Source: Sporomusaceae bacterium FL31
GTDB lineage: Bacteria > Bacillota > Negativicutes > DSM-1736 > Dendrosporobacteraceae
Reading direction: 5' to 3'
NCBI GenBank assembly: GCA_003990955.1
Contig: BIFV01000001.1
Coordinates: 1 to 64,000, forward strand
DNA length: 64,000 nucleotides
Part shown: piece after piece, positions 28,826-35,667 of the stretch
Layout of the letters: each line of letters starts with the position of its first letter
Position numbering within the stretch: position 1 is the stretch's first letter
Program-made: the position numbers and the translations under genes
Notes under the pieces: generated by a model
Told to the model about the DNA's origin: nothing
Database searches by the model: none
What the model saw: only the letters and a program-made list of their open reading frames with translations

Positions 28826-29236
28826 ATGACAGAATTTTCGGCTGCAAGAAAGAAAACCACAACAGAATCAAGAGGAGGGCGGAGTGAAAGTAATCCGGTC
28901 AGACCTCTACCCTCACAAGTATTAGATATTATTATTCATTTTTTAAACACGGTCCACACTGGTTATTTAATTCTTACAGTACAAGATGGTCATGTAGTTA
29001 AAATCGAAAAAACAGAGAAATTTATTATATCAGCTAAAAGCAGAGAAGCGGGGTATATTCATTATGACAAACCGCAAAAGAAACATCCGTTACAAGGCAA
29101 GATTACAGCCGAATTACAGGCCATTCAGTACGGCCAATTGGTTATTCGCTTGGACAATGGGCAAGTTGAGCAAATTGAAAAGACAGAAAAGAGACGCGTT
29201 CACGAACTTGAAGGTATTTATGGGGATGGTATATAA
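28826..29236 (+). CDS. Tandem DUF2292 (YezD-like) protein
   Basis: The 136-residue protein holds two copies of the short DUF2292 domain: about residues 29-70 (VLDIIIHFLNT...LILTVQDGHVVKIEKTEKF) and about 90-130 (AELQAIQYGQLVIRLDNGQVEQIEKTEKR). Both carry the DG/NG-x-V-x-x-IEKTEK core. Usual members are single domains of about 55-60 residues and occur in sulfur-assimilation operons of Firmicutes, which fits the context. The first 28 residues are charged and probably disordered. Function is unknown; binding of the repeated leader RNA is a testable idea only. Confidence 0.82.
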   Translation: MTEFSAARKKTTTESRGGRSESNPVRPLPSQVLDIIIHFLNTVHTGYLILTVQDGHVVKIEKTEKFIISAKSREAGYIHYDKPQKKHPLQGKITAELQAIQYGQLVIRLDNGQVEQIEKTEKRRVHELEGIYGDGI

Positions 29237-29355
29237 ATAATTACTTTTCTTACGGGATTATAGTTTCAACACATAAATAAGTTTGCCACATTAAAATGGA
29301 ATCATTTACTTATCATATAACTGCTGTCGTTTCTGGCAAACAATGATTTTAATAA

Positions 29356-29386
29356 TTGACATGTATCCTTAATGACGAAATTTAAT
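29356..29386 (+). promoter_or_regulatory. Possible promoter of leader copy 3
   Basis: TTGACA (29356-29361) and TTTAAT (29381-29386), with a long 19-base spacing. If real, the RNA begins at about 29392, inside the leader motif. Confidence 0.4.
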
Positions 29387-29389
29387 CAT

Positions 29390-29452
29390 GCTGGTCAGGG
29401 ATCACTGAAGGCTAAGACCGCTCGAAGAGCGTTCTTAGCCTTTAAGTTTTTC
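29390..29452 (+). promoter_or_regulatory. CUGAUCAG/CUGAAGGC leader, copy 3 (before the porin unit)
   Basis: GCT-GG-TCAG, loop GGATCA, CTGA (29405-29408), A, GGCT, then terminator AAGGCTAAGA.CGCTC...GAGCG..CTTAGCCTT and a T-rich tail. Confidence 0.85.
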
Positions 29453-29474
29453 GGGGAATTTGTTAGTACTGTTG

Positions 29475-29585
29475 ATGAGTTGGCAAGGAGGTGATACAGC
29501 CAAACTCAGATCAGCTAAAATATATTGCTGCTTTTACTATACTCAATCATTCAGGCAGATTGGTCTGGAGATGGTAAACCAGTAA
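29475..29585 (+). CDS. Possible 36-residue leader ORF
   Basis: An open frame from ATG 29475 starts MSWQGGDTAKLRS and contains a YCCFYY cluster. No good ribosome site precedes it, so translation is doubtful. The codons cover a perfect anti-Shine-Dalgarno complement (AAGGAGGTGAT) that lies in a hairpin loop. Confidence 0.25.
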   Translation: MSWQGGDTAKLRSAKIYCCFYYTQSFRQIGLEMVNQ

Positions 29586-29605
29586 AAAAATAAGGAGGAC
29601 AAATT

Positions 29606-29626
29606 ATGACACCGTTATGCAGCTAA
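29606..29626 (+). CDS. Six-codon upstream ORF (MTPLCS)
   Basis: AAGGAGG (29592-29598) stands 7 bases before an ATG that encodes only Met-Thr-Pro-Leu-Cys-Ser. The ribosome site is as strong as any in the window. A cysteine codon just before the stop suggests a leader peptide sensing cysteine or charged tRNA-Cys, in line with the sulfur theme. The next real gene begins about 390 bases downstream. Confidence 0.55.
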   Translation: MTPLCS

Positions 29627-30019
29627 GAGCTTACCGTACTGATGTAATGTCTACCATGATCATTACATCAAACACAAAGACAAAACGAGACGCAAACTAT
29701 AATTTTGATTGAAGAATCAAAATACAGTTACGTCTCATTCGTACAACCTGCGATTAGACAAAAGGCTTCGCTAGCGACCACTCTCGCAAAGAACCCGCTA
29801 AGAAGTCTACGATAAATCGTTCTTTTCGCGTGCTGTAATTTAAGTATACTTCTATTGTGTTACATTATCAAGCAGGTAACAGTAGTGCAGAATGAAATTT
29901 CTGAAAACAACCGTTTTTCAATGATCATATGAAGAGATTACAGACATGGATAAGTGGCTTTGAGGCAACAAGGGAACTCAAAGTATCTCAAATTTACTAA
30001 TCTTAAGGAGGATTTTTTT
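29627..30019 (+). ncRNA. Gene-free, structured 5' leader of the porin
   Basis: This stretch of about 390 bases has no credible ORF but several stems. TGATGTAATG/CATTACATCA (29640-29670) is a perfect 10-bp hairpin. GAGACG/CGTCTC (29687-29736) encloses ATTTTGATT/AATCAAAAT. CGATTAGAC (29751-29759) pairs with GTCTA plus AATCG (29805-29819), enclosing TAGCG/CGCTA. It could be a long leader, an sRNA or both. I recognise no known family. Confidence 0.45.
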
Positions 30020-31390
30020 ATGAATAGAAAAATTATTTCAACGCTTGTATCAGCACTTATTATTGGGGCTGCGATACCGGGATTTGCGGCAGCCAGTCCA
30101 TTTGAAGATGTTCCGGCAAAACATTGGGCGTATGATGCTGTGGCTAAATTAGCGCAAGCTGGCATTATTGACGGTTATGGTGATGGCACTTATCGTGGTG
30201 ATAAAACATTGACGAGATATGAATTGGCGCAAATTGTAGCCAATGCATTAACAAAAGCTAATAAAGCCAATCAGGAGAACCAAGTCGTTATTAAACAATT
30301 ATCGGCAGAATTTGCTGATGAATTGAATGGTCTGGGTGTACGGGTTACTAAGCTTGAATCAAAGTCGAAAGTGGATTTCAACGCTGATTTTAGCACACGT
30401 TATACTGCAAAAGACGATGAAGCTGACTCTGACAAGACAAGCAGTGGCCAATATCGTCTGCGCCTGGATGCCAAGGCTAATGTTGATGAAAAGAGCACAT
30501 TAAATCTTCGCTTTGTCACTGTAAATCCTTATCAATCAACTAAAGGAACGGCAGGATTATTACGTAATAATACTTGGAATACGGCTGGAGCAAATAGCAC
30601 CACTGCATCCAATTCAGCTGGAATTGATCGAGTGTGGCTGGCCAGTAAACTTGGTGCGGTTAATGCAAATATTGGTCGTCAGCCGTTAGTTGTTGGAATT
30701 AGCAGTGGCATTGTTGATGCAGGTGCGTTTAGCTTTGACGGTGTGAAGTTTGGTGGAAAAATTGGCAGCGTTGATACAGCCGTAAACTGGGGGCGTTTAG
30801 TAGATCAAAAGGATATCGCTTCAGTTGAGTTGAAAACTGAATCTGGGAAACTAAAATATGGTGTTGGCTATTTTAGTTTACAGGATCATGCAGGGGCAGT
30901 TACGCCATATACTGTGGATGTTAATGGTGCAGTGACTTCTTTTGGCAAAGATATTGCACAACTATATTTTGGCAACTTTATTTACAACTTTACGCCTAAA
31001 GTATCATTAAGTGGTGAATTTAGTAAAAACAATGCGGATTATGCCACCGATAAAAATATAAGCTGGACAACTTATGCTGTACTAGGCGATCAAGCATTGG
31101 TTAAGAAAGGTCAGCATAATGTAAAGCTTCAGTATACTTCTGTCGGGAAAAATGCATTGGCCTTAGACAACCAACAGCAAGGATTGCCAGGTACTGCAGC
31201 CGCTTCTACAGGCCTGACGACTTTTGATACAACCTTTACACAAGATAAATATTCGGTTTTAGGACTGTCATATCGTTACGCGTTCAGTAAAAATTTAGTT
31301 GGTGAAACTTATTATGTTTCAGTTGATGATAAAGCCAGCAGTATTAATGATTATGATTATCTGCGCGCTGTGCTAATTGCAAAATTCTAA
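30020..31390 (+). CDS. SLH-domain outer-membrane porin (OmpM type)
   Basis: The 456-residue precursor has a signal peptide (IISTLVSALIIGAAIPGFAAA), one SLH domain (FEDVPAKHWAYDAVAKLAQAGIIDGYGDGTYRGDKTLTRYELAQIVANAL), a short coiled-coil-like stretch, then alternating beta-strand sequence ending in YDYLRAVLIAKF with a C-terminal aromatic residue. This is the Negativicute OmpM design: SLH binds cell wall and the barrel sits in the outer membrane. Start 30020 follows AAGGAGGA. Its leader implies a specialised porin, perhaps for organosulfur uptake. Confidence 0.88.
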   Translation: MNRKIISTLVSALIIGAAIPGFAAASPFEDVPAKHWAYDAVAKLAQAGIIDGYGDGTYRGDKTLTRYELAQIVANALTKANKANQENQVVIKQLSAEFADELNGLGVRVTKLESKSKVDFNADFSTRYTAKDDEADSDKTSSGQYRLRLDAKANVDEKSTLNLRFVTVNPYQSTKGTAGLLRNNTWNTAGANSTTASNSAGIDRVWLASKLGAVNANIGRQPLVVGISSGIVDAGAFSFDGVKFGGKIGSVDTAVNWGRLVDQKDIASVELKTESGKLKYGVGYFSLQDHAGAVTPYTVDVNGAVTSFGKDIAQLYFGNFIYNFTPKVSLSGEFSKNNADYATDKNISWTTYAVLGDQALVKKGQHNVKLQYTSVGKNALALDNQQQGLPGTAAASTGLTTFDTTFTQDKYSVLGLSYRYAFSKNLVGETYYVSVDDKASSINDYDYLRAVLIAKF

Positions 31391-31430
31391 AGTTTATTCT
31401 GCAGCAATGAAACAGTAAGCAATCCGATTA

Positions 31431-31472
31431 TAGAGCAAATTGGCCATATCGTTGGTCAATTTGCTCTATTTT
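31431..31472 (+). terminator. Terminator after the porin
   Basis: TAGAGCAAATTGGCC pairs with GGTCAATTTGCTCTA (one G-U pair) and ends in TTTTA. Confidence 0.85.
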
Positions 31473-31520
31473 ATAATAATAACTTACCAGTTTTTCAAGG
31501 ATAATTGTCTTTTAGAACTA

Positions 31521-31549
31521 TTGACACCTTAAGGTGTATAGATTATTAT
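31521..31549 (+). promoter_or_regulatory. Promoter of leader copy 4
   Basis: TTGACA (31521-31526) and TATTAT (31544-31549), 17 bases apart. The leader motif starts about 11 bases after the predicted start site. Confidence 0.8.
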
Positions 31550-31566
31550 AGCTATAAAAATATTTG

Positions 31567-31626
31567 AGCTGATTAGGAAAACTAAAGGCTGGAATTCATT
31601 CTACGGAATGATTCCAGTCTTTTTAT
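31567..31626 (+). promoter_or_regulatory. CUGAUCAG/CUGAAGGC leader, copy 4 (before exporter operon)
   Basis: AGCT-GA-TTAG, loop GAAAA, CTAA (31582-31585), A, GGCT. TTAG/CTAA replaces TCAG/CTGA, a compensated change. Terminator GGCTGGAATTCATTC...GGAATGATTCCAGTC plus TTTTTA follows. Confidence 0.88.
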
Positions 31627-31705
31627 TTCTCGATGATGCAGCAAAAAGTGTTTATCTTTACTATCTGTTGAATGCAGAAATTATTTTGAGTGGAAGGGAA
31701 GATCA

Positions 31706-31900
31706 ATGATGAAAAGGGTAGTTGGTGTACTTATTGTGTCTGCGTTATTGATGAACGTTTTACCGGCAGCGGCGCATCATGAATCTGGCGAGCAGCAATA
31801 TACAGTGGAAAATGAAAGTCATTCTGCTGATCAAGATTCGCAAGCTGATAACGGTAAAAGTGTTCAAAAGAAGCGATGCTGTAATAAAGATGAGAATTAA
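31706..31900 (+). CDS. Small exported His/Cys-containing protein
   Basis: A 64-residue protein with signal peptide MMKRVVGVLIVSALLMNVLPAAA, then HHESGEQQ, an acidic middle and a KKRCCNKDEN end. No family recognised. The histidine pair and Cys-Cys suggest metal binding in the periplasm. It is the first gene after leader copy 4, followed by a second His-rich small protein and an ABC exporter. Confidence 0.6.
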   Translation: MMKRVVGVLIVSALLMNVLPAAAHHESGEQQYTVENESHSADQDSQADNGKSVQKKRCCNKDEN

Positions 31901-31937
31901 GCAGAAAGTCTATTCGTTTTAAAGAGAGGTGTTATCA

Positions 31938-32125
31938 ATGAACTTATCAAAGTTTTTGCTCATTGCTGTGGTATTTTTTTTCTTGGGATAGTGGCTTTGC
32001 ATACCGGCATCAATCGGGCACCATTTAAAAAAGCGCCTGTTGATCATCAGCATCAGCCAGGGCACACATCACAGCTGCAGGAAGCTTCTGCAAACAAAAT
32101 CAGCTTATATCATTACCTTGCTTAG
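31938..32125 (+). pseudogene. Small membrane-anchored His-rich protein, frameshifted at a T8 run
   Basis: ATG 31938 reads MNLSKFLLIAVVFFFLG and hits TAG. In another frame the sequence continues without a break as IVALHTGINRAPFKKAPVDH, then HQHQPGH, to TAG at 32123-32125. One missing T in the run of eight T at about 31973-31980 would restore one protein of about 62 residues: an anchor plus a His-rich tail. It may be a sequencing error, a real lesion, or slippage at the homopolymer. A ribosome site (GAGAGG) precedes it. Confidence 0.6.
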
Positions 32126-32140
32126 GAGGTATTTGCAAAA

Positions 32141-32566
32141 ATGAAGAGTCAAAAAATAGTAACTTGGTTCGCTATAATAATCAGCATTACTCTGCTGTTT
32201 TTGCCGAGGATTATTCCCATATGTACAGGGCGGATCGATCTTGGCGGTGGTGAGCTTATGCCCATGGAGTGCCATTTTGCTTATCAGGCCGAGTTTATTA
32301 TTGCTTTATTGGCAGTAATTTTTTCAGCAAGCTTGTTAATTTTGCGAACGTTTGAAGGCCGCTCACTAGCCAGCTTTCTTGTTTTTCTATTGGGAATTAT
32401 CATCATCATTATTCCTCAGCCATGGGCAATTGGCATTTGTCCTCCTGGTAGTGGTGGATGCCATAAAACCACTTTCTTTGTAACAATAGGTGGAGCTTTA
32501 TTGACTTTAGCAGGAATCCTAACACTATGGCTGACCTATAAAGCGCGACAGGGGGAGGTGGAATGA
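32141..32566 (+). CDS. DUF4418 membrane protein
   Basis: The 141-residue protein has four hydrophobic segments and the conserved external motifs GGGELMPMECHFAYQAE and ICPPGSGGCHKTTFF seen in DUF4418. These proteins commonly precede a FtsX-type permease and an ABC ATPase, exactly as here. Function is unknown; Met, His and Cys in the loops would suit metal or thiol contact. It overlaps the next gene by four bases. Confidence 0.8.
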   Translation: MKSQKIVTWFAIIISITLLFLPRIIPICTGRIDLGGGELMPMECHFAYQAEFIIALLAVIFSASLLILRTFEGRSLASFLVFLLGIIIIIIPQPWAIGICPPGSGGCHKTTFFVTIGGALLTLAGILTLWLTYKARQGEVE

Positions 32567-33762
32567 CATTACTTGTTTGGAAGAGTATTTTGCATCGCAA
32601 GCTACAGAGTTTAGCACTGGTTATTGCAATCGCAATTGGCGTAGCCATTATATTTTGTGTTGTTACTGTTTATCAGGGGGTTTCTTCCGGGATTGAAATA
32701 TCCAAACAACGATTAGGCGCTGATATTGTTATCGTGCCGGAATCGGTTAAATTGGAGCCTAGCCTGGTATTGTTTGGCGGAGCCACCGAGCATACCTATA
32801 TGTCTAAAAACGTCCTTAACTCCATCCAGTCCATACCCGGAATTAGAAGGGCGACTCCGCAGTTCTTTACGCAATCTTTGAGTGCTGATTGCCATGATAT
32901 TGGTACTCAGAATCGAATGCTTGGTTATGATCCTGAAAGTGACTGGGTTATTGAACCCTGGCTGAAGAAGCTTCATAAAACTGAACTCAAAGACAACGAA
33001 GTAATTCTTGGGGCAAAAATCCCAATATGGACAGAAAATCGAATATCAATTTTAGGAAAATGGTACAGTATTGTATCCATTGCTGAAGAGACAGGGACAT
33101 CTCTGGATTATTCTCTATTTGTCAGTATGGAAGAAGCACGGCGTGTGGCCAGTAAAGATGTATTTTTAGGTGAAGTATGGGCGAAGCAGGGAGCGCCTAC
33201 GGAACTGATATCAGCGATTTTGCTCCAGGTTGATGATGCTGCCAAGGTAGAAAATATTGCTGCAGAGGTTCAGCGGCTAGGAAATTTACGGGCTATTATC
33301 GCAGCTGACATTAAGAATCGTATTAATAATCAATTTACAGTTTTGCTGCTATTACTAGGCGGAATTGGCATACTTACAGTAACTGCTTCACTATTTCAGC
33401 TTTTTTCCCGGTTTTACACATTAACGTGGGAACGTCAAGCCGAATGGGGGCTCTACTTGGCTCTTGGCGCTTCTAGTCGTAATATAGCTTTTATTATTGT
33501 GAGTGAAACCATTGCCATTGCCTTAGGCGGTTCTCTCACTGGAATTGTCTTGGGAGGCGGATTGTATAAAGCGTCATTACTGACGCTATCGGCCTATCAA
33601 TCTTTTCCATTTATTGCTCCTAGTTGGCAGTATATGGGCCTACTGTCATTAGCTCTTATTGTATTTTATACCGGATCAGGAGCTTTGGCAGCCTGGCTAC
33701 CCGCCTATCAAGGGAGTAAAACTGACCCAGGTACGGTAATGACTCGTGGAGAATTTGATTGA
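32563..33762 (+). CDS. MacB/FtsX-type ABC transporter permease
   Basis: The 399-residue permease has one N-terminal membrane helix, a large extracytoplasmic domain (about residues 40-250) and three C-terminal helices (FTVLLLLLGGIGILTVTASLF, IIVSETIAIALGG, LLSLALIVFYTGSG). This is the type VII exporter layout, which moves cargo in the periplasm or releases lipoproteins rather than pumping across the inner membrane. Its ATPase follows 12 bases later. Confidence 0.85.
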   Translation: MTLLVWKSILHRKLQSLALVIAIAIGVAIIFCVVTVYQGVSSGIEISKQRLGADIVIVPESVKLEPSLVLFGGATEHTYMSKNVLNSIQSIPGIRRATPQFFTQSLSADCHDIGTQNRMLGYDPESDWVIEPWLKKLHKTELKDNEVILGAKIPIWTENRISILGKWYSIVSIAEETGTSLDYSLFVSMEEARRVASKDVFLGEVWAKQGAPTELISAILLQVDDAAKVENIAAEVQRLGNLRAIIAADIKNRINNQFTVLLLLLGGIGILTVTASLFQLFSRFYTLTWERQAEWGLYLALGASSRNIAFIIVSETIAIALGGSLTGIVLGGGLYKASLLTLSAYQSFPFIAPSWQYMGLLSLALIVFYTGSGALAAWLPAYQGSKTDPGTVMTRGEFD

Positions 33763-33774
33763 TAGGAGACCGAT

Positions 33775-34437
33775 ATGACTAAATTATTGGAATTACATAA
33801 AATAAGTAAATACTATGAAGAAGACCTGATTCTATCGGAAATATCCCTGTCTGTCAATAAAGGTACGGCTATTGCTATTACTGGCAATTCCGGGGGTGGC
33901 AAAACAACGCTGCTATCGATTATGGGCTTACTACAAACACCGACTTCCGGCCAGATATTCGTTAATGGCATTGAGGTCAGTGCTTTGGAGCAAGAAAAGC
34001 AAGCAAAAATTCGGGGTAAATATTTTGGCTTTGTTTTTCAGCGAGCTCGCCTAATTAGCTCACTCACGGTGCTTGAGAATGTTGTCTTACCGGCATGGTT
34101 TACCAAAAAAGAAAAAGGAATCGCCGAACGAGCGCAAGAGTTGCTGACTCATTTTGGCTTGGAGCATCGTCTGAATCATAAACCGCAGCAATTGAGCTTA
34201 GGCCAGCTGCGTCGTGTATCATTAGCCAGAGCCCTTCTGCTGCAACCACCACTTCTATTAGCCGATGAACCAACCAATGACCTGGATCCCGTACTGGCCG
34301 AGATTGTTGCGAACGCTTTATTTCAGGCTCGGGATCAAGGAGCCGGTGTAATTATTGTTACTCATGATTCTGTATTGGCCAACAGGGCGGACACCATATT
34401 TAAATTGGATGAGGGGAATCTTATTCAAGTAAAATAA
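33775..34437 (+). CDS. ABC transporter ATP-binding protein (MacB/LolD type)
   Basis: A 220-residue ATPase: Walker A TGNSGGGKTTLL, Q-loop FVFQRARLI, signature LSLGQLRRVSLARAL, Walker B LLLADEPTND, and the H-loop histidine in VTHD. The signature LSLGQ is a slight variant of LSGGQ. It powers the permease just upstream. The cargo of this exporter is unknown; the small His-rich proteins beside it may be partners. Confidence 0.88.
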   Translation: MTKLLELHKISKYYEEDLILSEISLSVNKGTAIAITGNSGGGKTTLLSIMGLLQTPTSGQIFVNGIEVSALEQEKQAKIRGKYFGFVFQRARLISSLTVLENVVLPAWFTKKEKGIAERAQELLTHFGLEHRLNHKPQQLSLGQLRRVSLARALLLQPPLLLADEPTNDLDPVLAEIVANALFQARDQGAGVIIVTHDSVLANRADTIFKLDEGNLIQVK

Positions 34438-34451
34438 TCTCAAAAAATATC

Positions 34452-34480
34452 TTGCACTTTTATTCTTACTTGAGTATAAT
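34452..34480 (+). promoter_or_regulatory. Promoter of leader copy 5 (nifH-like)
   Basis: TTGCAC (34452-34457) and a perfect TATAAT (34475-34480), 17 bases apart. Confidence 0.8.
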
Positions 34481-34504
34481 GCTAAATAAGACATTTAAAT
34501 CAGT

Positions 34505-34573
34505 GGCTGGTTAGCAAATAAGCTAAAGGCCAGAGAGTTTTTTTCTTAAGAAAAAAATTCTCTGGCCTTTTTT
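34505..34573 (+). promoter_or_regulatory. CUGAUCAG/CUGAAGGC leader, copy 5 (before nifH-like)
   Basis: GGCT-GG-TTAG, loop of 8, CTAA (34523-34526), A, GGCC. Both helices differ from copy 1 and both are compensated (GGCT/GGCC and TTAG/CTAA). A strong terminator AGGCCAGAGA...TCTCTGGCCT plus TTTTT follows. Confidence 0.9.
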
Positions 34574-34681
34574 AGTCTATCTGTTTTTGCTTTGATAGAC
34601 TATCCATGCAGTAATGTGATGCATGCATCATTTAGATTGAAAAGCAGAAATAATTGAAACTATTTTCAGGGGGAATTTAAA

Positions 34682-35557
34682 ATGAGTAAAAAAATTAAGC
34701 AAATTGCTATTTATGGTAAAGGTGGAATTGGTAAGTCGACTACGACATCCAATATCAGTGCAGCTTTATCAAAGCAGGGCTATAAAGTCATGCAGTTTGG
34801 CTGTGATCCTAAAGCTGACTCTACCAATACTTTGCGGGATGGCACTTATATACCCACTGTTCTGGATACCTTACGGGAAAAAAGCCAGGTTAAACCTGAA
34901 GATGTTATTTTTAAAGGCTTTAACGGCATTTATTGCGTGGAAGCCGGTGGACCGGCTCCTGGTGTTGGGTGTGCGGGGCGTGGCATTATCACCGCAGTGC
35001 AGCTGCTAAAACAGTTGAAAGTCTATGATGAACTGGATATTGATGTAGTCATTTATGATGTTTTGGGGGACGTTGTCTGCGGGGGATTTGCAGTACCTAT
35101 TCGTGAGGGGATTGCCGAACATGTTTTTACCGTTTCTTCTGCTGACTTCATGGCAGTCTATGCGGCTAATAATTTGTTTAAGGGCATTCAAAAATATTCG
35201 AATTCCGGTGGGGCTCTGCTGGGCGGCTTAATAGCCAACTCAATCAATGCACCTTATGCTAAAGATATTGTCGATGATTTCGTGGCAAGAACGAAAACCC
35301 GTGTTGTGGAATATGTTCCACGGTCTGTAACGGTTACTCAATCAGAACTGCAAGGCAAGACTTCTGTTGAAGCAGCGCCTAATTCCGAACAGGCTAAAAT
35401 ATATGCTAAATTAGCGACAAAAGTGATTGAAACAACCGAGTCGAAAGTTCCGTCGCCTTTGACTACCTCAGAACTAAGAGAATGGGCGGCACAATGGGCA
35501 GATCATTTGCTGGCAATGGAAACCGGCGAAGTACGCAGCAAGGCTGCAGGTATATAA
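34682..35557 (+). CDS. NifH-like nitrogenase reductase (iron protein)
   Basis: The 291-residue protein has the P-loop [11 protein letters not shown] (from residue 12), [10 protein letters not shown], the cluster cysteines C97 (GVGCAGRG) and C133 ([12 protein letters not shown]), and R100, the residue ADP-ribosylated in true NifH. A homodimer would hold one 4Fe-4S cluster and pass electrons to the D/K proteins with ATP hydrolysis. It is the only NifH-type gene in the window and so probably serves both pairs. It has its own promoter and leader, with another leader 8 bases after the stop. Confidence 0.92.
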   Translation: MSKKIKQIAIYGKGGIGKSTTTSNISAALSKQGYKVMQFGCDPKADSTNTLRDGTYIPTVLDTLREKSQVKPEDVIFKGFNGIYCVEAGGPAPGVGCAGRGIITAVQLLKQLKVYDELDIDVVIYDVLGDVVCGGFAVPIREGIAEHVFTVSSADFMAVYAANNLFKGIQKYSNSGGALLGGLIANSINAPYAKDIVDDFVARTKTRVVEYVPRSVTVTQSELQGKTSVEAAPNSEQAKIYAKLATKVIETTESKVPSPLTTSELREWAAQWADHLLAMETGEVRSKAAGI

Positions 35558-35565
35558 ATATGACG

Positions 35566-35622
35566 AGCTGATCAGGCTGGAACTGAAGGCTGCAGAAAAT
35601 AAATTTCTGCAGCCTTCAGTTT
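35566..35622 (+). promoter_or_regulatory. CUGAUCAG/CUGAAGGC leader, copy 6 (between nifH-like and nifB)
   Basis: AGCT-GA-TCAG, loop GCTGGAA, CTGA, A, GGCT. Here the terminator stem (AACTGAAGGCTGCAGAAA with its complement, 35581-35619) swallows the whole CTGAAGGC half. The anti-terminating and terminating folds are therefore strictly exclusive. It has no promoter of its own and sits inside the operon. Confidence 0.9.
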
Positions 35623-35667
35623 TAGCAGATAATCGGTATCCTGAAGGTTAGAGAAAGAGGTGACGAT

